Shown here one piece after another: positions 42,351-51,994 of a stretch of 64,000 bases of DNA (position 1 is the stretch's first letter; each line of letters starts with the position of its first letter). Source of the DNA: Geminicoccus harenae. GTDB taxonomy: Bacteria > Pseudomonadota > Alphaproteobacteria > Geminicoccales > Geminicoccaceae. Where the stretch lies: assembly GCF_019800005.1 (NCBI RefSeq), contig NZ_JABGCL010000002.1, forward strand, positions 62,001 to 126,000, in the 5' to 3' direction. The notes beneath the pieces are model-generated. The model made no database searches, was not told the origin of the DNA, and saw nothing but the letters and a program-made list of their open reading frames with translations. A program made the position numbers and the translations under genes.

Positions 42351-43442
42351 TCAGCCCTGCATGATGTCCTTGAACCGGCCGAACCACTCGCTCTCGTTCT
42401 CGACCTGCACCCTGGTCGGGATCGAGATCAGCCGGGCGAAGTCCTCCGGCGTGGTCGGATAGGCCGGGTCACCAGCCAGGTCGGCCGGCGCAGTCAGGCC
42501 CGGCACCATGCCCGGCAGGCCCAGGCCATCGCACCAGACCTGCTGCGCGTCCCTGGACAGGGCGAAGTTCACGTACTGCCTAGCCCAGTAGAGCTCGTTC
42601 TCGGGCAGCCCCTTGGGCACCCACAGCCCGTCCGTGTCGACCTTTGCGCCTTCCTTCGGCACCGTCCAGCTGACCGGGATGCCGTTCTTTTTCGCCTCGC
42701 GGGCATTGCTGATGATGGTGCAGGCGAGGTCGATCTCGCCGTTCTGGAACCAGGTGGTGAAGTCCGGGTCCTCGCCCAGCAGCGGCTCGTTCTCCTTCAC
42801 CTCGGCGATGAAGTCCCAGGCCGCCTGCATGTTCGCCGGGATGTCCTCGACCTTGCCGCCGCCGGCGACCTGGGCGGGGAAGTGGAAGCCGATCCCGTCG
42901 TCATAGAGGGCGATGCGGCCCTTGAACCTGGGGTCGGTCATAGCCTGCCAGCTGTCGGGCGGGCCGTCCGGGAAGGCCTCGTCGGCATAGGCCAGTACGT
43001 AGACATAGGAGTAGGTGTTGACGATCGGCACGCCGTCGAGGCCCTTCGGCCTGGCACCGTCGAAGGCGGTGGCGAGGTTGGGCAGGTCGGACAGGTCCTC
43101 GGTCACCCCGCGCAGCGCCGACTTGGTGGCGTTGACGGTCGTGTCCCAGTTGACGTGGATCGGCGGGACCCGGCCCTGCGCTGCCGCCTGCCAGATCTTG
43201 GGCTGGATCTCGTTGTCCTCGGTGAGGTCGTGGCGCACGCGGATGCCGGTGGCGGCGGTGAACGGCTGGCTCACCCCCTTGTCCAGCGCATCCACCCAGA
43301 CCCCACCCCAGGCACGCACGATCAGCTCGGACGGCTTGGCCGGCTCGTCCTGGGCGAGGCCCGGCCGCGCCAGCATGGCGGTGCCCAGCATGGCACCGGC
43401 GCCGGCCACCGCCGCCCTTCGGCAGATCCTGATCTTGTTCAC
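42351..43442 (-). CDS. PotD-like ABC substrate-binding protein
   Basis: This 363-residue periplasmic protein belongs to the spermidine/putrescine-type extracellular binding family. It has a signal peptide (about 1-30, RAAVAGAGAMLGTAMLA) and the first lobe ELIVRAWGGVWVDAL. NTYSYVYVLAYADEAFP and SWQAMTDPRFKGRIALYD are typical of the PotD/PotF-like fold, and the C-terminal lobe includes ENELYWARQYVNFAL. The start is a GTG overlapping the ATPase stop (GTGA). The ligand may be a polyamine, an opine or another small cation; it cannot be assigned. No permease genes are present beside it. Confidence 0.87.
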   Translation of the reverse strand: MNKIRICRRAAVAGAGAMLGTAMLARPGLAQDEPAKPSELIVRAWGGVWVDALDKGVSQPFTAATGIRVRHDLTEDNEIQPKIWQAAAQGRVPPIHVNWDTTVNATKSALRGVTEDLSDLPNLATAFDGARPKGLDGVPIVNTYSYVYVLAYADEAFPDGPPDSWQAMTDPRFKGRIALYDDGIGFHFPAQVAGGGKVEDIPANMQAAWDFIAEVKENEPLLGEDPDFTTWFQNGEIDLACTIISNAREAKKNGIPVSWTVPKEGAKVDTDGLWVPKGLPENELYWARQYVNFALSRDAQQVWCDGLGLPGMVPGLTAPADLAGDPAYPTTPEDFARLISIPTRVQVENESEWFGRFKDIMQG

Positions 43443-44521
43443 TGATTCCCTCCTCTCGAAGCTCCGGGAAACGGCAGCAGGTCGTCCGGCGACCAGGCGA
43501 CGGTCACCGTTCCGCCCGGCTGCGGGAGCGGGCCCTCCGGCCCGCCCATGTCGAACAGCTGGAGGCGCAGGTCGCCCAGGTCCGGCAGGCGCACGCCCAG
43601 CACGCGCCGGTCACCCTCGAAGATCACTTCCTCCAGCACCGCCTGATGGCCGGATCCGCTGCCGAGCCGGATCCGCTCGGCACGGATCGCGAGGTCCACC
43701 GGTGCACCCGGGGCCAGCGCCGTGGCAGGTGCCCGGGCCAGGAGCTCGGTACCGCCCACCAGCACGCGCGCCCGGCCATCCGCGTCCTGGCCCAGGAAGC
43801 TGCCGGGCAGGAAGTTGGTGAGCCCCAAAAAGCCCGCGACGAACCGGTCCGCCGGCCGGCCATAGGTGATCTCCGGCGGTGCGTCCTGGCGCACTCGCCC
43901 GTTCGCCATCACCAGGATCCGGTCGGACATCACCAGCGCCTCGCGCTGGTCGTGGGTGACGTTGATCGTGGTCACACCCAGCTCCTGCTGGATGCGCCGG
44001 AACTCGAGCTGCATCTCCTCGCGCAGCTTGCGGTCCAGCGCCGCCAGCGGCTCGTCGAGCAGGAGCAGGTCGGGCTCGAACACGAGGGCCCGGGCGATCG
44101 CGACCCGCTGCTGCTGGCCACCGGACAGTTCCTGGATCCGCCGCTCACCCAGCCCGCCCAGCTGCACCAGCTCCAGGTAGCGCTCGACCCTCGGCCGGAT
44201 CTCCGCCTTGGGGAAGTGGCGCATGCGCAAGGGGTAGGCCACGTTCCCCGCCGCGGTCAGGTGCGGGAACAGCGCCAGCTTCTGGAACACCATGCCGACC
44301 TTGCGCCGGTAGGGGGGCAACGCCTCCACCGGGATGCCGTGCACCTCGATCCGGCCCTGGTCGGGGGTGAGAAAGCCCGCGATCGCGCGCAGGATGGTGG
44401 TCTTGCCCGAGCCGGATGGTCCCAGCACGGTGAGGAAGCGCCCGCGCTCCAGCTCGAACGAGACGTCCTCGCAGGCGACCGCACTGCCATAGCGCTTGGT
44501 CACGCCCGCCACGCGGACCAT
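43439..44521 (-). CDS. PotA-like ABC transporter ATPase
   Basis: This 360-residue ATPase pairs with the binding protein downstream. Walker A GPSGSGKT is at 34-41, signature LSGGQQQR at 132-139, Walker B LLLLDEPLAALDRKLRE just after, and a C-terminal TOBE domain (about 270-350) is as in PotA and other spermidine/iron-type importers. The ATG at 44521 gives the normal N-terminus; an upstream in-frame start would add 34 atypical residues. The operon contains only this gene and the binding protein; the two membrane subunits must come from elsewhere, or have been lost. Confidence 0.9.
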   Translation of the reverse strand: MVRVAGVTKRYGSAVACEDVSFELERGRFLTVLGPSGSGKTTILRAIAGFLTPDQGRIEVHGIPVEALPPYRRKVGMVFQKLALFPHLTAAGNVAYPLRMRHFPKAEIRPRVERYLELVQLGGLGERRIQELSGGQQQRVAIARALVFEPDLLLLDEPLAALDRKLREEMQLEFRRIQQELGVTTINVTHDQREALVMSDRILVMANGRVRQDAPPEITYGRPADRFVAGFLGLTNFLPGSFLGQDADGRARVLVGGTELLARAPATALAPGAPVDLAIRAERIRLGSGSGHQAVLEEVIFEGDRRVLGVRLPDLGDLRLQLFDMGGPEGPLPQPGGTVTVAWSPDDLLPFPGASRGGNQ

Positions 44522-44729
44522 GACCTCGGAAGAAAGCGTCAGCTTGCCGGCCTCCTTGGCCGCTCGGTGAGGGATGCGCGCAAGCTCTACCGCCTGCGCA
44601 CGGCCATGCAAGGGGTGGGGCAAGGGCCGGGGCAGGGCAGCGGGGCCGCTTGCCGGATGGCCGGCAGCGCCCTAACTGCCGGAAGGAGCAGGGCCGGCAG
44701 AGCGAGCATCGGCCCGAACGGGAGCCGCC

Positions 44730-45683
44730 ATGCGCCTTGCCGGCATCCACCACGTCACCGCGATCACCGCCGATGCGCCCGGCAACCGCCGCTTCTACAC
44801 CGGCCTGCTCGGCATGCGCCTGGTCAAGAAGACGGTCAACCAGGACGACGTGCGCGCCTATCACCTGTTCTATGCCGACGGGATCGGCGCACCGGGCACG
44901 GACCTCACCTTCTTCGATTGGCCGGTGGGGCCACGCGTGCCCGGCAGCCATGACCTCGTGCGCACCGGCCTGCGGGTCGCCGGCAGCGACGCGCTGGCGT
45001 GGTGGCAGGACCGGTTCGCCCGGGCAGGCGTGGCGCACGGGCCGGTCGAGGAACGCGACGGCCGGGCCGTGCTCGACTTCGAGGATCCCGAAGGGCAGCG
45101 CCTGTCCCTGGTGGACGATGGCGGCACGGGTCCCTCCCATCCCTGGGGCGACAGCCCGGTGCCGGCCGAGCACCAGATCCGCGGGCTGGGGCCGCTCGTC
45201 ATGAGCGTGCCGGACCTCCGCCCGAGCGAGCGGGTGCTCACGGAAGTGCTGGGCCTGGTCCACCGGCACAGCTATCGCGGCCCGGCCACGGTGAGCGGGC
45301 CGCCGGTCCAGACCGAAGTGTTCAGCACGCCCGATACCGGCCCCGAGGGCGAGCTCCATGTCCGCCTGGAGCCCCGTCTGCGGCCGGCCGCCCAGGGTGC
45401 CGGCAGCGTCCACCACATCGCGTTCCGCACCCCCGACGCCGACTACGAGGCCTGGACCGAGCGCCTGCGCCGGCTGGGCATCCCCTCCAGCGGCCCGGTC
45501 GACCGCTACTATTTCCGCTCCCTTTACCTGCGCGAGCCGAACGGCATCCTGATCGAGATCGCCACGGACGGCCCCGGCTTCGCCACCGACGAACCCGCCG
45601 ACCGCCTGGGCGAAACCCTGGCCCTGCCACCCTTCCTGGAGCCACGCCGCCAGGAGATCGAGGCGGGATTGAAGCCGCTCTGA
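44730..45683 (+). CDS. ring-cleaving dioxygenase, glyoxalase/VOC family
   Basis: This 317-residue cytoplasmic protein has two vicinal-oxygen-chelate modules. The first opens with [20 protein letters not shown] (His8 as a metal ligand) and the second contains [18 protein letters not shown]. Near the C-terminus [19 protein letters not shown] provides the conserved Glu ligand. The layout matches MhqO/MhqE-type hydroquinone or catechol dioxygenases using Fe(II) or Mn(II). The ATG follows GGGAGCC. It is transcribed divergently from the PotA-like operon with no further catabolic genes. The natural substrate is unknown. Confidence 0.88.
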   Translation: MRLAGIHHVTAITADAPGNRRFYTGLLGMRLVKKTVNQDDVRAYHLFYADGIGAPGTDLTFFDWPVGPRVPGSHDLVRTGLRVAGSDALAWWQDRFARAGVAHGPVEERDGRAVLDFEDPEGQRLSLVDDGGTGPSHPWGDSPVPAEHQIRGLGPLVMSVPDLRPSERVLTEVLGLVHRHSYRGPATVSGPPVQTEVFSTPDTGPEGELHVRLEPRLRPAAQGAGSVHHIAFRTPDADYEAWTERLRRLGIPSSGPVDRYYFRSLYLREPNGILIEIATDGPGFATDEPADRLGETLALPPFLEPRRQEIEAGLKPL

Positions 45684-46119
45684 CGGGGTGGCATTCGCCT
45701 GTCGGTAGAGGCATGGCACGGAATGCCGGCCGGACCGGCGCCAAGCTCGCCTCCACATCAGCTCATCTGCAGGGCAGCCGTCTGCCGGTTCGAGTTCCGG
45801 CAGGGGAAGGTCCAGGTCCATCGGCATAGCAGCGACGGATCAAGCGCCATCGGCGAACGGTGCTTCCGCCGGGGGCACCGCTCGCAATGCCAGAGCATGA
45901 TCGGCTCATGGCGATGTGGGTCATCGCCTCACCAATTTCAGGAAGCTGCTTCTGGCCTCGGGCAAGGCGGCGGCAACCGGGCAAGCCAGGCGAAGGTTCG
46001 TTCCACGTGCGGAGATCGCGCCGCACCGGCCGGTTATACCAAGTCAGGTGCCGCGCGGGACGAGAGGCTGTCCGCGGCCATTCCTGGAGAGCATCCTGGC
46101 CCGGCGTGTCGCGCTGGAC
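45684..46119. other. 436 bases without a recognisable gene
   Basis: Reading frames exist on both strands, but none has convincing protein character or codon use. The G+C is lower than in flanking genes. Together with the IS110-like remnant that follows, this looks like degraded mobile or accessory DNA. A T-arm-like motif at about 45782-45805 was examined and not accepted as a tRNA. Confidence 0.6.
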
Positions 46120-46995
46120 GATCCACCTGCTCGACAAGCATGGCGGACCGGCATGGAAGGGCAAGCGGCCCACTGGGCTGCAGGTCTTCGCTACCCTTCA
46201 GTGCCACGCCCGGCTGCCATGGCTCTGCAATGTAACGAGGCTCATGCACGGGATGCCGAGACCATCGCGCAACTCGTGCGAGCGATCCGCGACCGTCTCC
46301 TGATGGTCGTCTCTTCACGAATGGACCAGCGGCTCCTGCCGTCGATGGCACCGTGAGGCTCGTGTCAGGTTGGGCGGCGCATGCTGTGCGACACCTGATG
46401 ACTGCCCGCGCTCAGCTGGTCGGCATCTCCATCGACTTGTCCGGCCAGATCCGCAGCGTACTGAAGACTGTCGGCCCGCGTGCCAACGGCTGGGCCGGGA
46501 GGATGTTCGAGGCCAGGGCTTAAGGAACTGATCGAGAAACGGCTGGAGGTAATCGGCGTAGTTGCGCCTTTTGTCGACGGTGTTCCGAAGGGTGCGCGAC
46601 CAGGTTGCCGCCTGGATCGCAAGTTGCTGACGATCGCCAGGGTTGACGCGACCTGCCGCTTCCTGATGACCTGCCCCAGCACAGAGCTGGAGTTGCCATC
46701 AGCTTCAGTGCTGCCGTGGAAGCACCAGACCGTTTCCAGTGCAGGCACTTGGCGGGGTGTCCGTCTCTGGTCGAGGCGCCTGTTCTCGAGCGTCTTCGCC
46801 TGAGCAGCTTGAGCCCAGCAGCCAAGCCATCCCTCCTGAGCCAGGGCGGCTGGCATTTCGCCAGGCGACTGCTGGCGCCCGCCAACATCACGCTACTGCA
46901 TCTTCGCCCTGCGCCTCCAAGTTCAACTCGGTCGAGCGTGGCCAGCTCTGTTGGCGCGAGCGCTTCTTCGCGCACTGCGTGCTCAATGACTGCCA
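46120..46995 (+). mobile_element. IS110-family transposase remnant, multiply disrupted
   Basis: Several frames on the plus strand read as consecutive parts of an IS110-type (DEDD) transposase. They are RTGMEGQAAHWAAGL with LQCNEAHARDAETIAQLVR (about 46120-46290), AAHAVRHLMTARAQLVGISI with GQIRSVLKTVG (about 46376-46490), and ELIEKRLEVIGVVAPFV with LDRKLLTIARVDATCRFLMT (about 46525-46670). AVEAPDRFQ and GGWHFARRLLAPANITLL follow. In intact proteins these correspond to EAGxxxxWL, NKTDxxDAxxLAQ, SHAxRxLLxxR, the LDxxLLxxAxxDxxCRxLMTxPG helix, and the sequence before the C-terminal end. Stops and frameshifts separate the blocks, so no active enzyme can be made. Ends of the element were not found. 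Confidence 0.75.
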
Positions 46996-47128
46996 AGCTG
47001 CTGCGATGCCGCTTGCCTGCCCTGAATGCCTCTCACGACCCAAACCGGCAGGTGCACCAACCTCGCCGCCAATCCTTGATCAGGCCAGAACTTAGGGCAG
47101 GGGCTCTACTTGCCACGCTTCCTCGACG

Positions 47129-48064
47129 TCAGAGCCGGGCCAAGCGGTCGGTCAGCAGGGTGAAGAAGCGGTCGGCATCGACGTCGCGCATGACGGTGGC
47201 GTTCGCCGGGCGCCGGTCGGTGTTCCACCAGTCCACCAGGGTTCGGCCGATCGAGCGACCTTCCAGCTCGATCTCGACCGGGCAGTCCTTGCCGGCGAAC
47301 AGGGTCGGGTCGATCAGCCAGGCGATCACGCAGGGGTCGTGCAGCGGCGCCCCCGGCGCGTCGTAGCGCTCCATGTCGAAGCGATTGAAGAAGTCCAGCA
47401 GGCCGTGGACCGCTTCCGCGACCCTGCCGCCATTGGCGCGGAGTCGTGCCAGGCGTTCCGCGGTCACCAGCACCTGGTGGGTCACGTCCAGCCCGAACAT
47501 GACCAGGGGCACGCCCGAGCGGAATACGATGTCGGCGGCATGCGGGTCGACATAGATGTTGAACTCGGCGGCAGGGGTGATGTTGCCGAGCTCGATGGCG
47601 CCGCCCATCAGCACGATCTGCCGGAGCCGCTGGGACATATGCGGCTCCTTGCGGATCGCCAGGGCGACGTTGGTGAGCGGGCCTACCGCCGCGATCGTCA
47701 CGGTGCGGGGCGGGCGGGACATCACCAGCTCGATGATCGCGTCGACCGCATGGCCGTCCCGCAACGGGATGGTTGGCTCGGGCAGCACCGCACCGTTCAG
47801 CCCGGTCTCGCCATGCACGTGCTCGGCGGTCTCCAGCGGCCGGACCAGGGGGCGGTCGCAGCCGGCATGAACCGGCACGTCCGTGCGGCCCGCCAGCTCC
47901 AGGACCTTGCGGGCGTTCACCCGGGTCAGGCCCAGCGGCACGTTGCCGGCCACCGCCGTGATCGCCAGCAGCTCGATCTCCTCAGGTGCCGCCAGCGCCA
48001 GGAGGATCGCGATGGCGTCGTCCTGCCCCGGATCGCAGTCCAGGATGATCGCGTGGCGGGCCAT
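47129..48064 (-). CDS. inosine-uridine-preferring nucleoside hydrolase
   Basis: This 311-residue enzyme hydrolyses ribonucleosides to base and ribose. The calcium-binding N-terminus LDCDPGQDDAIAI supplies Asp9, Asp15 and Asp16. Further family marks are AVAGNVPL, AVGPLTNVALAI and VLMGGAIELGNITPAAEFNIYVDP, with the late HDPCVIAWLIDP carrying an Asp ligand. There is no signal peptide, so it acts in the cytoplasm for nucleoside salvage. It faces the IS110 remnant at its 3' end and follows the OmpA-like gene's stop by 5 bases in the upstream direction. Confidence 0.94.
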   Translation of the reverse strand: MARHAIILDCDPGQDDAIAILLALAAPEEIELLAITAVAGNVPLGLTRVNARKVLELAGRTDVPVHAGCDRPLVRPLETAEHVHGETGLNGAVLPEPTIPLRDGHAVDAIIELVMSRPPRTVTIAAVGPLTNVALAIRKEPHMSQRLRQIVLMGGAIELGNITPAAEFNIYVDPHAADIVFRSGVPLVMFGLDVTHQVLVTAERLARLRANGGRVAEAVHGLLDFFNRFDMERYDAPGAPLHDPCVIAWLIDPTLFAGKDCPVEIELEGRSIGRTLVDWWNTDRRPANATVMRDVDADRFFTLLTDRLARL

Positions 48065-48069
48065 CGGCG

Positions 48070-49347
48070 TCAGCTCTCCGTCAGCTTGAACTCGATCCGG
48101 CGGTTGCGCCGGTAGGCGATCTCGTCGTCGCGCCCGTCCAAGGGCTTGTACTCGCCAAAGCCTGCCGCGGCCAGACGCTCGGGCGGCAGGCCCTGGGAGA
48201 TCAGGTACTGGACCACGGCGACGGCCCGCGCGGTGGATAGCTCCCAGTTGGACGCGAACCGGCCGCCACGGATCGGCTGGCGATCGGTATGGCCGTCGAC
48301 CCGCAGCACCCAGGGCACGTCTTCCGGAATCGTCTGCGCGATCTGCTGGAGCGTCTGCGCGACCTTGGCCAGTTCCGCCCGACCCTCCGCGCCGATCTCG
48401 GCCGAGCCCGGGTTGAACAGCAGTTCCGACTGGAGGACGAACCGGTCACCCACCACCCGGATGTCCGGCCGCTCGCCCAATGCCTGGCTCAGCACGCCGA
48501 AGAACTCCGAGCGGTAGCGCGACAGTTCCTCGACCTTGCGCGCCAGCGCCTCGTTCAGCCGCTGGCCGAGGTCCAGGATGGTCGCCTGCTGGGTGTCGAC
48601 CTGGCTGCGAGTGTCGTCGAGCGTGCCTTCCACGGCCACCAGCGCCGTCCTGGTGGTATCCAGCAGCCGCTCCAGCTCCGCGATCCGGCTGCGTGCCGAG
48701 GCCAGCTCCGCACTGGTGCTCTGCAGAGAGGCTTGCGCATCCGTGGCGGCCGCCTGTTGCTGCGCCAGCGCCGTCTCCAGGCGATCGCGCTCGGCCGCCA
48801 GCTGCTCCTCCAGGCTCACGGCCCGCGCCGCCGCCGCCTCCGCCCGCTGCCGCTCGGTGGCCAGGCTCGCCGCTCCCGCCCGGCGTTCCTCGCCGAGTAC
48901 CGCCTCGAGGTCGGCAATCCGGCGCGCCAGCTGCTCCTCCAGCGTCTCCTTCTCGCGTGCGGTGGCCTTCAGGCTCTCGTCCAGCGCCTTCTGCTGCGCG
49001 GACAGGTCGTTCACCGTGCTGTCGAGCTCGCCCACCTTCGCCCGCAGCGCCTCGTTGGCAGCGCCGCTTCCCTCCAGCCGGCCCGTTGCTTGGTCGATCT
49101 GATCACGCAGGAACTCCAGGCTCTGGTCGCGTTCCCTGGTGGCCGCGTCCATGGCCTCCAGCTGGCGCTTGATCTTGTCGACCAGCGCCTGGACGTCTTC
49201 GGGGGACTGCTGCCGGCCTGCTTCCTGCGAGGCCGGCTGCTCTGTCGGCGCTTGCTCCTGCGCCCGTGCCGCAACGGGCGGCAGCAGCCCGAGCAGGGCC
49301 AAGAACATACCCCAGAACATGCAAGAAACCATGCCGACGCGGACCAT
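48070..49347 (-). CDS. OmpA/MotB-like peptidoglycan-binding protein
   Basis: This 425-residue envelope protein has a signal or anchor segment (MVRVGMVSCMFWGMFLALLGLL) and a long Ala/Glu/Gln/Arg-rich coiled coil (about 45-270). A C-terminal OmpA domain (about 290-425) follows, with the peptidoglycan-contact motifs LRVDGHTDRQP, NWELSTARA and RRNRRIEFKL. Coiled coil plus OmpA domain, without a typical MotB plug, suits a tether between inner membrane and cell wall. The ATG at 49347 has AAGGGGGG upstream. It is the third gene after cheY and the repeat protein, 80 bases downstream of the latter. Confidence 0.87.
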   Translation of the reverse strand: MVRVGMVSCMFWGMFLALLGLLPPVAARAQEQAPTEQPASQEAGRQQSPEDVQALVDKIKRQLEAMDAATRERDQSLEFLRDQIDQATGRLEGSGAANEALRAKVGELDSTVNDLSAQQKALDESLKATAREKETLEEQLARRIADLEAVLGEERRAGAASLATERQRAEAAAARAVSLEEQLAAERDRLETALAQQQAAATDAQASLQSTSAELASARSRIAELERLLDTTRTALVAVEGTLDDTRSQVDTQQATILDLGQRLNEALARKVEELSRYRSEFFGVLSQALGERPDIRVVGDRFVLQSELLFNPGSAEIGAEGRAELAKVAQTLQQIAQTIPEDVPWVLRVDGHTDRQPIRGGRFASNWELSTARAVAVVQYLISQGLPPERLAAAGFGEYKPLDGRDDEIAYRRNRRIEFKLTES

Positions 49348-49427
49348 GCGGATTCCCCCCTTATCCGCAGAGTGTGCCGGCAAGCGCGCGGCTTTCGCAA
49401 GCGGGCTGCCGCATCACTGCGGCACGC

Positions 49428-51994
49428 TCACCCCTCGGGTTCGGGCCGCCACCCGGCCAGTGCCTGGTCGAGCCGGGTCGGGTCGGCAAAACCGTCATGT
49501 GCAGCAGCGTCCAGTTCCTGAAGCAGCCGGCTCGTGGCGCTGGAGATGACCGGCCCGTCCGGCCCGCGGTCCGCGGCTGCCGCCTCCTCGCTGTCGACCG
49601 GCAGGTCGGGCAGGGCAGCGTGCAGGAGAAGGGCGGCCTGCTCCTGGCCGGTCGCCCGTAGCTGGCGGACCAGTGCTGCCAGCGGTGCGCGCAGCTCGCC
49701 CCGCCGCAACTCGGCCAGCGGCCGATCCTGGACCAGGGCCAGCTTGCGGAACAGGTCCAGATCCGGCGCCACCAGCGCCGCCGCCAGCACGGCGACCGGC
49801 TCGACTGCCGGCGCGTCGGCGGCCGGGTCGGAAGCAGGCAGGCTGCTGCCCGGTCCGCCGCGGCCAGGGCGGTCGGCCAATCACCTGCGGCCTGGGCCGC
49901 GCGGGCGTGCCGCCGTTCCATGGTCGCCTGGACCCGGCGGCCTTCCCAGGCCGGTGCCAGCCGGTCCAGCGCTGCCTTCGCGCCAGCCGCGTCGGTGGTG
50001 CCTGCCTGCAGATCCAGGTCGAGCGTCACGGCCTTGGCCTGGAGCGCCGTGTCCGCGTCGCCCTCCTGTTCCGCCACTGCCAGCCGCCGCCGTGCTGCCG
50101 GCAGCGCCTGTTCCCGCGCCAGTGCCTCGGCCTGCAGCAGCTTCCACAGCGCGGCTTCCGTCTCATCCTCGGCAGCCGCGGCGAGGAGGCCATCCAGGGC
50201 CGCGATCGCGGCGCCGATCGCGCCGGAACGGATCTGGCTGCGGACGACCGGTTCACCCAGCAGACGGCGCAGGGCCGGCGGGTAGCGGCTCAGCACGCCC
50301 CCACTCGCCGCCAGGGCCGCGCCGACCTCATCGTCGTGGCCTTGCTGGGCATGGAGGAAGGCCTGCCACAGGGCGGCCTCAGGCCGGTCGGGCTCGCCTA
50401 GCCCGGCAAGGCTGGCGGGCGGCACGGTTGTCGGGCGCGCCAGTGCCGCCGCGGCCGTCGCGAGCGGCTTGAGCAGTTCGTCCGTCGGGCCGAAGCCCGC
50501 CAGCACCGCATCGGCTTCGACGAGCAGCCCGGCACCCAGCAGCACCCGCACCAGACCGGCACGGGCCGCGGGATCATCCGGTGCGCGTGCCAGGCGCTCC
50601 TGCGCCAGCCGCCGCTCGGCCAGTCCCGCACGTCCTCCGAGGCCAGCGAAATCGAGTCGTGCGACCTCCGCTGCCGATGCCGGCTCAGCGGCTCCAGGCG
50701 GCAGCTGTGCGATCGGTGGGATCGCCCCCGTGATCCGCACGCCGTCGATCCCGGTAACGGCGGCAAGCTCCGGCCGCAGGGGGCGCATCACCAGCCCGGC
50801 CAAGCTCGCCATGATCTCCAGCTCCGGCGTGCCGCCGGCAGCCACGGGGCGCGCCTGCGCGGCGGCCACCGGTGCCACCAGCAGGCGATCGCCAGCACGG
50901 GGATCGATCAGCTCGACGGGGCGGCCGACGCCCGGCAGGTGCAGAACAGGGCCCTCCCGGATCTCGACATGAGCGACTGGGTCCTGTCTCGGGTCGACCG
51001 GGTCGTCGGCAGCGAGCAGCAGGCGCCAGGTGCGGCCGTCCGTGAGTGGCAGGAGCCTAGCCGCGACGCCTGCGGCCAAGCCGAAGCGGAACACGGTCGC
51101 ATCGAGGCCGAGCTGGCGCTCGGTCGTGCGGACCCGATGCACCAGCCGGCGGGCGAGCGACGCCGGATCCGCCCCCAGTCGCTCGGTCCGGGCGCCAAAC
51201 ACCAGCCAGAGGCGGTCGTCCCGCCAGAAGGCGGCGGCAGGCACGGGATCGTCCCAGCGGAACTCGAGCACGGCTGCACCGGCGGAGTCGGCCATGGCAC
51301 GAACCTCCAGGCCGGACGCCGGTGCGGCATCTGCCGGCACGGGTGAGGTCGCAAGGTGATCCGGTGCCGTTGCCCGATGCGCGGCATCGGCCCCATGCGG
51401 GCGAGGTGCTCGGCCGTGGCCGATGGTTGCCGGGTCGGGGGCGGCGTCGACCGGATCCTCGGCCAGCAGCGCCGGCAGGACGTGGCTTGGCACGGTGGCG
51501 TCGGCCGTGGCGGCGGACGGAGCCGGAACATCCTTCGGGCGCAGGTCCAGCACGAGGTGCTGCTCGCTCAGCCAGTCCGGCTCGAGGCTCACCTCGTGCC
51601 GCAGACGCAGGCGCAGCTCAGGACCGGCGGTTCGCGCCGACAAGGCGACACGGGACAGCCGGATCCCGAGATCCTGCCCAGTGGCGAGCAAGTCGCGATC
51701 GAACCGCAGCACCAGCTCGCCCGCTTCCTGCCCGCGGGTCATGGTGAAGGGGCGTGCGGCTTCCAGTACGATCCGCGCCGTGGCGCCCTGGGCACCCAGG
51801 CGCAGCCGGATCGGCCCGAGATCCCGATCCGGAGCGCTGGCCGGCTGCGCTGCGGGTGGGGCGGGGTGGATGGCGGTTGCGGCAGCTTCGGCCGTGCCGG
51901 CCCCCGCGAACAGGGCCAGCAATGCCAGCAACCGCAGGAGCAGAGCCAGGGCCGCACCAATACATGGTTGGCCGGGTGGTGCCGGGGCAGTCAT
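49428..51994 (-). pseudogene. secreted repeat-rich protein gene with one frameshift
   Basis: The gene starts at ATG 51994, overlapping the cheY-like stop (ATGA). It encodes a signal peptide (LLLRLLALLALFAGAGTAEA), an N-terminal beta-rich region resembling AMIN-type domains (IRLRLGAQGATARIVLEAAR), and a long helical TPR-like part. Near 49840-49870, after ALAAADRA, the protein-like frame is lost. The sense continues in another frame (VEPVAVLAAALVAPDLDLFRK) to a stop at 49428. One deleted base would explain it. The unshifted frame runs on to 49361 with low-quality Trp/Arg-rich sequence. The repaired protein has about 855 residues. It may be a sequencing error rather than a dead gene. Confidence 0.75.

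Noticed and set aside
45782..45805. A tRNA T-arm-like motif (TGCCGGTTCGAGTTCCGGCA).
   Set aside because: The loop is one base too long, no acceptor, D or anticodon arm fits around it, and the region is decayed. It may be a chance inverted repeat.
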